A stretch of 5,906 bases of DNA from Gammaproteobacteria bacterium (lineage in GTDB: Bacteria; Pseudomonadota; Gammaproteobacteria; Thiohalorhabdales; Thiohalorhabdaceae). Shown here in pieces: positions 1 to 4,895 of this stretch. Below the pieces are notes generated by a model, which was not told the origin of the DNA, made no database searches, and saw nothing but the letters and a program-made list of their open reading frames with translations. A program made the position numbers and the translations under genes. Location: positions 1 through 5,906 of the forward strand of contig JAHEOG010000194.1 in assembly GCA_018609925.1 (NCBI GenBank), in the 5' to 3' direction. Positions within the stretch are counted from its first letter, which is position 1. Every line of letters starts with the position of its first letter.

Positions 1-271
1 CGGGGCCGAGCTGAGGACTTGCGGGCAGGAAGCCGACGCGGCGTCGGTAGAGGGTGGGGGGAATCTCCGTACGGGGGTGATCCTCCAAGTAGACCTCCCC
101 TTCTTCCGGGGGGTCCAGATCCGCCAGCACCCGGAGCAGCCGGCTCTTGCCGCTGCCGCTGACCCCGGCCAGGAACAGGATCTCCCCCGAAAACAGGTCC
201 AAACGGATGGGACCCAAGGACGGCTGGGTCAACCGCAGGCCTCGGGCGCTTAGGAGAGCGCCTTCGGAAAT
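1..271 (-). CDS. ABC transporter ATP-binding protein, N-terminal part (runs off left edge)
   Basis: About 90 residues of an ABC-type ATPase are visible, read on the minus strand and cut by the window edge. Domain start is typical: a short lead (SEGALLSARGLRLTQ), a beta-strand ending at SGEI, then a Walker A P-loop GVSGSGKS at about residues 36-43, then LLRVLADLDPPEEGEVYLE and the stretch LYRRRVGFLPASPQLGP where the Q-loop region would begin. The layout resembles FetA/YbbL-type ATPases (compare the family's xxYRxxVxYxxQxPxLFG stretch). That subfamily is a guess from half a domain. The Q-loop, signature, Walker B and H-loop lie outside. Start choice: ATT at 269-271 follows GGGAGG at 278-283 with a 6-nt gap, and the protein begins where the family begins. 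The frame stays open upstream, with ATG at 362-364 and 404-406. Those lack a good ribosome site and add family-unlike residues, and the second overlaps the divergent gene's start codon. The next in-frame TTG (230-232) would cut the first strand. A partner permease would be expected to the left. Confidence 0.8.
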   Translation of the reverse strand, partial: MSEGALLSARGLRLTQPSLGPIRLDLFSGEILFLAGVSGSGKSRLLRVLADLDPPEEGEVYLEDHPRTEIPPTLYRRRVGFLPASPQLGP

Positions 272-277
272 AGGGTA

Positions 278-283
278 CCTCCC
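278..283 (-). promoter_or_regulatory. Shine-Dalgarno that argues for an ATT start
   Basis: On the minus strand GGGAGG lies 6 nt before ATT (269-271) in the ABC ATPase frame. No ATG, GTG or TTG lies at a usable distance from it. This is why ATT is preferred over the distant ATG codons. Confidence 0.5.
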
Positions 284-328
284 AAGGGAAACTCGGCCAG
301 ATGGGATTTCGTCGCGAGCCCGGGGGGC

Positions 329-334
329 TATAAT
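329..334 (+). promoter_or_regulatory. -10 box of a sigma-70-type promoter for the DUF1992 gene
   Basis: A perfect TATAAT lies 70 bp before the DUF1992 start codon and would give transcription from about 341, with a leader of roughly 64 nt. The -35 region at the right spacing (about 305-313) matches TTGACA poorly, at no more than 2 of 6 positions, so the promoter is weak, activator-dependent or a chance match. It lies between the two divergent genes, which supports its being real. Confidence 0.45.
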
Positions 335-404
335 GGGGAAGAGCCCCGAGGCGGCGCCTACCATACAGGAAAGTCCCGCTCGATCCCATGCCAGGGGAGG
401 GATC

Positions 405-776
405 ATGCTGCTGTTCCAAAAGCTTGCCGAGCAGCGCATCCAGGAGGCCATGGAGGAAGGCGCCTTTGACGACCTGCCGGGACAGGGGCGACCCCTGGAG
501 TTCGATGACGACTCCATGGTTCCCGCGGAGCTGCGCACGGCCTACCGACTGCTCAAGAACTCCGGGCACTTGCCGCCAGAGCTCGGGCCCAACGCCGAGA
601 TCCGGGAGATCGAGGACCTGCTGGCCCGAGTGGAGACCGGCTCGGAAGCCCATCGCCAGGCCCGGGCCCGCCTGGAAGTCCTGGTGGAACGGATCAATCT
701 GGGTCGGGGCCGGAACACCTACCTGAAAGCAGAGCAAGCCTACAAGGAGAAGCTGCTGCGGAAGCTGGACAAGTAG
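405..776 (+). CDS. DUF1992 (DnaJ homologue subfamily C member 28-type) protein, YhdN-like
   Basis: A 123-residue soluble protein that matches the DUF1992 family along its whole length. E. coli YhdN is about the same size. Visible family landmarks are the N-terminal LAEQRIQEAMEEGAFDDLPG (residues 8-27), GRPLEFDDDS (28-37), PAELRTAYRLLKNSGHLPPE (40-59) and a C-terminal charged helical part from about residue 64 to the end, likely coiled coil. It has no signal peptide or membrane segment. The domain also occurs in eukaryotic DNAJC28, but this protein has no J domain. The biochemical role of the family is not established. Start: ATG 405 follows GGGGAGGG at 394-401. The frame is open further upstream to 147, but that part is read from inside the divergent ABC gene and is unlike the family. 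The gene appears to stand alone; a hairpin 14 nt after the stop may end the transcript. Confidence 0.9.
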   Translation: MLLFQKLAEQRIQEAMEEGAFDDLPGQGRPLEFDDDSMVPAELRTAYRLLKNSGHLPPELGPNAEIREIEDLLARVETGSEAHRQARARLEVLVERINLGRGRNTYLKAEQAYKEKLLRKLDK

Positions 777-790
777 GCCCCTGCCTCAAA

Positions 791-810
791 GAACCGAATG
801 GCATCGGTTC
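791..810 (+). terminator. Hairpin after the DUF1992 gene (possible terminator)
   Basis: A perfect 7-bp inverted repeat, GAACCGA / TCGGTTC with a 6-nt loop (ATGGCA), begins 14 nt after the stop codon at 776. It is not followed by a T-run, so it is not a textbook intrinsic terminator. It could end transcription with Rho or protect the 3' end of the mRNA. Confidence 0.4.
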
Positions 811-1086
811 GGGCTCTGGTCGGGGGCGGCCAGCCTTTTCCCCGGCGCCAAGCTTTTCCCGGCGGAATGGACTTCGCACCCAAGTGAGGCTTGGCGGAGC
901 CCGGCGAACCCCGGGAAGGACCTGAGAAATTGGCAGGCTGGCCGGTGGCCGTACCATTCCAGCCGTTTCACGATGGGATCGACGATGGGGAGGGGGCTGA
1001 GAATCGGGATGGGGCTAGGACCCTTTGCGGGCGTAGGCCGGTCCAATGGGACGATTCGTCAGGGACTCCACCGTCGGGAGGGAGTG

Positions 1087-1128
1087 GGGGCCGATTCCCG
1101 GGCAGAGCCTGCCCGCGGCCCGGGCCCC
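1087..1128. terminator. Nested GC-rich hairpin beyond the small minus-strand gene (possible terminator)
   Basis: A perfect inner hairpin, CGGGCAG AGC CTGCCCG (1099-1115), is enclosed by outer arms GGGGCC (1087-1092) and GGCCCC (1123-1128), with a palindrome GGCCCGGGCC at 1117-1126. On the minus strand it begins about 28 nt past the stop of the small gene, where a terminator would sit. There is no T-run on either strand, so Rho-independent function is uncertain. Confidence 0.4.
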
Positions 1129-1155
1129 ATTGAGGGGACAGGCGATTAGGGACCG

Positions 1156-1470
1156 TCAGGCAGCCGGATAGATCCGCTCGCTCCACCAGTCCCCACAGGC
1201 ATTGCAGACCTGGCACTCCAGGGAGGGCGCCTCGGTATGCCTGACGAGCTGGCTAAGGACCTGGAAAAGCCAGTCGGTGTAATCCGGGTCGCTTCCCGAG
1301 TATTCCGCGCCCAGGTGGATCACATCGCCCTCCGTTTCCACCGTGGTCCGGGCCTCGCTTTGGCCTCCCTTCTCCCGGAGCTGCTCCAATAGGCGCTGGA
1401 TCTCCGGATCCCCGATATTGTCCACCTCTAGGTCCGCGAATAGCTGCATCGTCCTTCGCATGGCCGGCAT
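1156..1470 (-). CDS. Small acidic protein of unknown function with a CxxCxxC motif
   Basis: Up to 104 residues. I do not recognise the family. The N-terminal half looks helical (EIQRLLEQLREKG, about residues 23-35), followed by a likely beta region (TTVETEGDVIHLGAEY, 42-57), an acidic aromatic stretch (DPDYTDWLFQVLSQLV, 61-76), and a C-terminal CQVCNACGDWW with cysteines at 86, 89 and 92. Three cysteines at 3-residue spacing could bind a metal or be redox-active, but a fourth ligand is not obvious unless His78 serves. It has no signal peptide or membrane segment. Codon third positions are mostly G or C, as in the sure genes. The start is unsure: ATG 1470 sits directly against AGGGGA, ATG 1461 has that site 9 nt upstream, and ATG 1449 has AAGGA 2 nt away. 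I favour 1461, giving 101 residues. It is convergent with the DUF1992 gene and divergent from the DUF72 gene, so it is transcribed alone. Confidence 0.6.
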   Translation of the reverse strand: MPAMRRTMQLFADLEVDNIGDPEIQRLLEQLREKGGQSEARTTVETEGDVIHLGAEYSGSDPDYTDWLFQVLSQLVRHTEAPSLECQVCNACGDWWSERIYPAA

Positions 1471-1922
1471 TCCCCTGGCGTGGGTTTGTTCAGAGCCCCC
1501 ATCCCTTTCGTGGATCCGTTTTTTTAGGCAAGCGGAGCCGGGCTTTGCCCGGGCCTGTCAACTTTCCCTGCCTGCATATGGGCTTCGCCTTTCCCTTGGA
1601 AAACAACGTTGGTTTTTCCGGTTCCCTTGGACCCAACGGGGCCCGCGTATTCCCCAAAGTGTAACAACAATGCCCAGACCTCAATTGCAGAAGCCAAACA
1701 AAAAGCTCTACCACCCTTTTTATTTTAGATGGTGGCTGTGCGTTCGGGTTCCCCGGTCCGGCCACTGCAATCTTCTAGAACCGCCGGTTTTCGAAGGGGT
1801 GCCCTGTCCAGGAGGACGTTCCGGCAGATCCCTGAAGGTCCGGGTCGGGGTTGCAATCTACCCTTTGCCCCTTTGGGATGGGATGAGAGAGCACGAACGG
1901 GCTGGTCCGGGGGAAAAGGGCC
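1471..1922. other. Gene-free divergent region with repeats
   Basis: About 450 bp lie between the starts of the small minus-strand gene and the DUF72 gene. It should hold promoters for both. Seen in it: a T7 run (1519-1525); a hairpin CCGGGC TTT GCCCGG (1538-1552); a perfect TTGACA on the minus strand (1556-1561) without a matching -10 box; a repeat cluster (1590-1631); and an AT-rich patch around 1684-1730 containing TATTTT (1721-1726). No promoter with both boxes is convincing. An open frame 1729-1926 is Arg/Gly/Pro-rich, lacks a ribosome site and is taken as chance. Confidence 0.55.
1591..1631. repeat. Paired direct repeats flanking an inverted repeat
   Basis: TTCCCTTGGA occurs at 1591-1600 and again at 1622-1631, 31 bp apart start to start (about three helical turns). 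Between and overlapping them is an imperfect inverted repeat, GGAAAA at 1598-1603 and TTTTTCC at 1613-1619, around the palindrome CAACGTTG (1604-1611). The arrangement is operator-like, but no regulator is identified. Confidence 0.4.
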
Positions 1923-2660
1923 TTGACCGATATCCAGCAGATCCGCATAGGGACCTCCGGCTGGCAGTACCCTCACTGGAAGGGTCCGTTCTATCCTCAA
2001 GAGATCCCCAAGAGATCCTTCCTGGAGTATTACGCGGGCTCATTTGAGACCGTGGAGGTAAATAGCTTCTTCTATGGTCTACCCAAGGAGGAGACCGTTG
2101 CGGGGTGGCGGGACTCGGTCCCGGAGGAGTTCGAGTTCGCCGTCAAAGCGAGCCGCTATATCACGCACATGAAGAAGCTCAAGGATCCGGGAGCCGGCCT
2201 GGACAAGTTCTGGCAGCGCGCAAGCCTCCTTGGCGAGCAGCTTGGTCCGGTGCTCTTCCAGCTGCCACCCAACTGGGGCGTCGATACCGAGCGGTTGCGC
2301 TCGTTCTTGCAGGCCCTGCCTCAAGGACCCCGTTACACCTTCGAATTCCGGGACGAAAGCTGGTTCGCCTCGGAAGCCCTTGCGCTCCTGGAGGAGTATG
2401 GGGCGGCCCTGTGTGTCTATGAGCTGGGTGAGTGGGCCTCGCCGGTGACCGTCACCGCCGATTTCGCCTATGTCCGGCTCCACGGGCCGGAGGCTGGATA
2501 CTCCGGCGATTACGGGAGCGAGGCCCTGGAAGGATGGGCGAGGCAGCTCCGGGAATGGGCCGAGCGGGGGCTGGACGCCTACCTCTTCTTCGATAACGAC
2601 GAAGCCGGCTATGCGGCACGGGACGGGTTACTTCTGAAGGAGCTGTTGCGCCAGACCTAG
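1923..2660 (+). CDS. DUF72 (YecE-like) TIM-barrel protein
   Basis: A 245-residue soluble protein of the DUF72 family, of normal length. Family motifs appear in order: IGTSGWQYPHWKGPFYP (residues 9-25), VEVNSFFYGLP (44-54), QLPP (113-116), FEFRDESW (140-147), YVRLHG (183-188) and YLFFDND (220-226). These conserved aromatic and acidic residues line the open end of a TIM-barrel fold in the family. No reaction has been firmly assigned to DUF72 proteins, so none is claimed here. It has no signal peptide. The start is TTG at 1923, with GGGGGA about 8 nt upstream. An in-frame TGA at 1884-1886 closes the frame and no ATG or GTG lies between, so TTG is the only ordinary choice. It is followed by a 214-bp gap with its own promoter before ftsH, so co-transcription is possible but not required. 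Confidence 0.92.
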   Translation: MTDIQQIRIGTSGWQYPHWKGPFYPQEIPKRSFLEYYAGSFETVEVNSFFYGLPKEETVAGWRDSVPEEFEFAVKASRYITHMKKLKDPGAGLDKFWQRASLLGEQLGPVLFQLPPNWGVDTERLRSFLQALPQGPRYTFEFRDESWFASEALALLEEYGAALCVYELGEWASPVTVTADFAYVRLHGPEAGYSGDYGSEALEGWARQLREWAERGLDAYLFFDNDEAGYAARDGLLLKELLRQT

Positions 2661-2661
2661 C

Positions 2662-2706
2662 GCGGGGGTGCCCGGGTTGGGACTTTGCCCTTACCCAGGA
2701 CCCCGC
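2662..2706 (+). terminator. Inverted repeat after DUF72 gene (weak terminator candidate)
   Basis: GCGGGG at 2662-2667 is complementary to CCCCGC at 2701-2706, and T2669/A2700 extend the stem with one bulged G. The enclosed 33 nt can pair further (GGGT with ACCC). It starts 2 nt after the stop and ends just before the -35 of the ftsH promoter, a sensible place to separate two transcripts. It lacks a T-run. Confidence 0.3.
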
Positions 2707-2711
2707 AGTGC

Positions 2712-2742
2712 CTTGAAAAAGGGGCTCCTGCGACCCAAATAG
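2712..2742 (+). promoter_or_regulatory. Probable heat-shock (sigma-32) promoter of ftsH
   Basis: CTTGAAA at 2712-2718 matches the sigma-32 -35 core exactly. After a 15-nt spacer, CCCAAAT (2734-2740) resembles the -10 element CCCATnT, with one mismatch in the defined positions, and is followed by A. Transcription would start near 2748 and leave a leader of about 125 nt. ftsH/hflB is a known heat-shock regulon member in E. coli, which fits. The call rests on pattern matching only. Confidence 0.55.
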
Positions 2743-2755
2743 GGAACGGGAGACG

Positions 2756-2783
2756 CTTCCCCAGCAATCGGCTTCTGGGAAAG
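2756..2783 (+). other. Hairpin in the ftsH leader
   Basis: CTTCCCCAG (2756-2764) pairs with CTGGGAAAG (2775-2783) with one internal mismatch and a 10-nt loop, just downstream of the predicted transcription start. Further down, CCCC TCC GGGG (2843-2853) and the self-complementary CCTCTAGAGG (2860-2869), which overlaps the ribosome site, add more potential structure. Function is unknown. Confidence 0.3.
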
Positions 2784-2864
2784 GGGGTTGCTTGGCCCCG
2801 GGAGCTTCGCCCCGAACCGGGCCAAGGCCCGCTTGCTTGGCTCCCCTCCGGGGGTCCAGCCTCT

Positions 2865-2870
2865 AGAGGA
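2865..2870 (+). promoter_or_regulatory. Ribosome binding site fixing the ftsH start
   Basis: AGAGGA ends 4 nt before ATG 2875. A longer frame opening at TTG 2788 has no such site and would add 29 residues not expected before an FtsH membrane anchor. Confidence 0.6.
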
Positions 2871-2874
2871 CAGC

Positions 2875-4872
2875 ATGGCCGAATCCGGCAAGCCAGAGGA
2901 TGCGAAAGGTCCACCTTCTCAGGGCCGATGGCCCATGTACGGCCAGTGGGGTCCCTGGGGTTGGCTCGTGGTGCTGGGCCTCCTGTTCGCCTATTCCCTC
3001 TGGGTAGCTTCCACAGGTCAGGGCCCCACCGCCTCCCTCTCCTATACCCAGTTCAAGGAAGAGGTCCGCGCTGGCACGGTCGCCGAGGTCACAGTTACAG
3101 GTCAGGAGATAACAGGTCGCTTCCGCTCCGGGACCCAGCCCGTCACCGACGCCCTTAACGAACAGTCACCCACTCCCCAGCGCTTCCAGACCACCCGGCC
3201 ATCCTTCGAGGATCCGGAGCTTATGGTCCTGTTGGAGGAGAACGGCGTGGAGGTCAAGGCGGTCGCCGAGGGGGAGTCCTGGCTGGGGCCGCTGCTGGTC
3301 GGGCTCCTCCCCCTGGTCGTGCTCATCGGCCTCCTCTGGTACGCCAGCAGGCGGGTCCAGAACCAGCTTGGCGGCATGGGGTCCCAGCTCACCGGTTTCA
3401 CCAAGTCCAAGGCCAAGCGCTACGAGAAGAGCGATAGTGCCACCACCTTCGAGGATGTCGCGGGCTCGGAGAATGCCAAGCAGGACCTCCAGGAACTGGT
3501 GGACTACCTCAAGGAGCCGGACCGGTTCCGCCAGCTGGGAGCCGAGATCCCGCGCGGTGTCCTTCTCATGGGGCCTCCCGGAACCGGGAAGACCCTGATG
3601 GCCAAGGCCGTAGCGGGGGAGGCTGGGGTCCCGTTCTTCTCCATCTCGGGCTCCCAGTTCGTGGAGATGTTCGTCGGAGTGGGTGCCTCACGGGTTCGCG
3701 ACATGTTCGACGAGGCCAAGAAAGAGGCACCGGCCATCATATTCATCGACGAGATCGATGCGGTGGGCCGTCAGCGGGGGGCCGGTCTCGGCGGTGGCCA
3801 TGACGAGCGGGAGCAGACGCTGAATCAGATCCTGGCGGAGCTGGACGGTTTCGAGTCCGACGAGTCGGTGGTTGTGATCGCCGCCACCAATCGCCCCGAC
3901 GTGCTGGACTCGGCCCTTCTCCGTCCGGGCCGATTCGACCGCAAGGTCACGCTGGAGCGCCCGCCAAAGGCGGCGCGCGAGAAGATCCTCCGGGTGCATA
4001 CCCGGCCCGTGCCGCTGGCGCAGGATGTGGACCTGCAGTCCGTCGCCGCCCGGACGGTCGGTTTTTCCGGGGCCGATCTGGAGAACCTGGTGAACGAAGC
4101 GGCCCTGTTCGCCGCCCGGGAAAAGAAGGATCGCGTCGATGCCGAGGATTTCGACAAGGCCCGGGACAAGATCCTCTTCGGCAGCGAGCGCGAGGACCTG
4201 TTGGAGGAGGAGGAAAAGCGTCGCATCGCCTACCACGAGTCGGGCCACACCATCGTTGCTCGGCTGATCGGGGAGACGGACCCCCTCAAGAAGGTCACCA
4301 TCATCCCCCGGGGGCAGGCCCTGGGCGCCACCGAGCAGGTGCCCGAGGAGGATCGCTACAACTACACCGTGGCCTACCTCCGGGCCCGCGTCGCCGTCAT
4401 GCTGGGGGGACGAGTGGCCGAAAAGGTGCGCTTCGGCGATTTCTCCACCGGCGCCCACGACGACCTTAAGCAGGTCACCCGCCTGGCCCGTCAGATGGTT
4501 ACCCAATGGGGCATGAGCGAGCGCCTCGGCCCGGTGGCCTTCGAGGAGGGCGAGGAGCATGTCTTTCTGGGCCGGGAGATGGCTCAGGCCCGAGACTACA
4601 GCGAGCACACCGCCCAGGTCATCGATGAGGAGGTCCATGACCTCATTGCGGAGCAGGAGGAGCGGGCCGAAGGGATCCTCACCGAGTACCGCGACCGCCT
4701 GGACCGGTTGGCTGAGGCCCTGTTGCAGCGTGAGACCCTGGAAGCCGAGGAGATCGACGAGGTGCTGGGGCTGAGCGGTGACGATGAGCAGGGAGCCGGG
4801 GGCTCGCCCCCGGTCTCCGGCGAGGGCAATGGGCCGCGGCGCTCAGCGGCTTCCGATCGGGGCCAGGAATAG
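2875..4872 (+). CDS. ftsH: ATP-dependent zinc metalloprotease FtsH
   Basis: A complete 665-residue FtsH, a membrane-anchored AAA+ protease that works as a hexamer and degrades misplaced or short-lived membrane and cytoplasmic proteins. Order of parts: short cytoplasmic N-tail rich in Gly, Pro and charged residues; TM1 about 26-46; periplasmic domain about 47-135; TM2 about 136-157; AAA module with Walker A GPPGTGKT (233-240), pore loop FVGVG (266-270), Walker B IIFIDEID (288-295) and second region of homology with LLRPGRFDR carrying the arginine fingers (R350, R353); and the M41 protease domain with zinc site HESGH (454-458) and likely third ligand Asp530 in GAHDDLK. A helical C-terminal part (about 570-630) is followed by a low-complexity Gly/Ser/Asp tail. 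All catalytic residues are present. The motif reads HESGH rather than the commoner HEAGH. It is preceded by a heat-shock-type promoter and is not beside rlmE or folP as in many gammaproteobacteria. It converges on the MgtC-family gene after 23 bp. Confidence 0.97.
   Translation: MAESGKPEDAKGPPSQGRWPMYGQWGPWGWLVVLGLLFAYSLWVASTGQGPTASLSYTQFKEEVRAGTVAEVTVTGQEITGRFRSGTQPVTDALNEQSPTPQRFQTTRPSFEDPELMVLLEENGVEVKAVAEGESWLGPLLVGLLPLVVLIGLLWYASRRVQNQLGGMGSQLTGFTKSKAKRYEKSDSATTFEDVAGSENAKQDLQELVDYLKEPDRFRQLGAEIPRGVLLMGPPGTGKTLMAKAVAGEAGVPFFSISGSQFVEMFVGVGASRVRDMFDEAKKEAPAIIFIDEIDAVGRQRGAGLGGGHDEREQTLNQILAELDGFESDESVVVIAATNRPDVLDSALLRPGRFDRKVTLERPPKAAREKILRVHTRPVPLAQDVDLQSVAARTVGFSGADLENLVNEAALFAAREKKDRVDAEDFDKARDKILFGSEREDLLEEEEKRRIAYHESGHTIVARLIGETDPLKKVTIIPRGQALGATEQVPEEDRYNYTVAYLRARVAVMLGGRVAEKVRFGDFSTGAHDDLKQVTRLARQMVTQWGMSERLGPVAFEEGEEHVFLGREMAQARDYSEHTAQVIDEEVHDLIAEQEERAEGILTEYRDRLDRLAEALLQRETLEAEEIDEVLGLSGDDEQGAGGSPPVSGEGNGPRRSAASDRGQE
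4792..4818 (+). other. Very stable hairpin inside the 3' end of ftsH
   Basis: CCGGGGG CTCG CCCCCGG (4796-4813) is a perfect 7-bp GC stem with a 4-nt loop. It is extended by GGAG (4792-4795) and CTCC (4815-4818) with one bulged T, to 11 bp. It lies in codons for the low-complexity tail of FtsH, 54 nt before the stop, so it is constrained little by protein sequence. It could act on either strand's transcript, because the opposing gene ends nearby. Confidence 0.45.
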
Positions 4873-4882
4873 GCTTCCTGAC

Positions 4883-4893
4883 CGGGAGTCCCG
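4883..4893. terminator. Short hairpin between convergent ftsH and MgtC-family genes
   Basis: CGGG AGT CCCG is a 4-bp stem with a 3-nt loop in the 23-bp gap between the two stop codons. It is short and without a T-run. It is the only candidate bidirectional stop signal in the gap, and is weak. Confidence 0.2.
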
Positions 4894-4895
4894 TA

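Larger units (their letters stand above)
777..1155. other. Gap between convergent genes, no convincing gene
   Basis: The 379 bp between the DUF1992 stop and the end of the minus-strand small gene contain only short frames that begin at TTG or are rich in Gly, Pro and Arg, with no ribosome site. Beside the two hairpins listed separately there is an imperfect direct repeat (CTTTTCCCCGGCG at 835-847, and 853-864 with one C fewer) and a run of GATGGG copies at about 973-1014. No tRNA cloverleaf or known RNA was recognised. Confidence 0.6.

Noticed and set aside
147..404. An 86-residue N-terminal extension of the DUF1992 protein
   Set aside because: The family starts at the MLLFQKLAEQ position, a strong ribosome site precedes 405, and the extension is read from inside the divergent ABC gene.
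891..1133. 80-residue frame in the convergent gap
   Set aside because: Starts at TTG without a ribosome site and is rich in Gly, Pro and Arg with no motif. It runs through the nested hairpin.
1501..1525. T7 run as an intrinsic terminator
   Set aside because: Only a 4-bp stem (ATCC/GGAT) precedes it, and no plus-strand gene ends nearby to be terminated.
1490..1765. 91-residue minus-strand frame upstream of the small cysteine gene
   Set aside because: Basic low-quality composition, no ribosome site, spans the hairpin and repeat cluster.
1729..1926. 65-residue frame whose TGA overlaps the TTG start of DUF72 (TTGA), suggesting a coupled leader peptide
   Set aside because: No Shine-Dalgarno before ATG 1729 and a biased Arg/Gly/Pro composition. 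The overlap alone is expected often by chance.
1343..2047. 234-residue plus-strand frame
   Set aside because: Crosses the small minus-strand gene, the repeat region and the DUF72 start. It is Arg/Ser/Pro-rich and has no ribosome site or recognisable domain.
2788..2874. Longer FtsH start at TTG 2788
   Set aside because: No ribosome site; ATG 2875 has AGAGGA at good spacing, and the extra residues do not resemble the family's N-terminus.
3688..4638. 316-residue open frame antisense to ftsH
   Set aside because: Lies wholly within certain ftsH coding sequence. Long reverse frames are common opposite GC-rich genes, and the sequence resembles no family.
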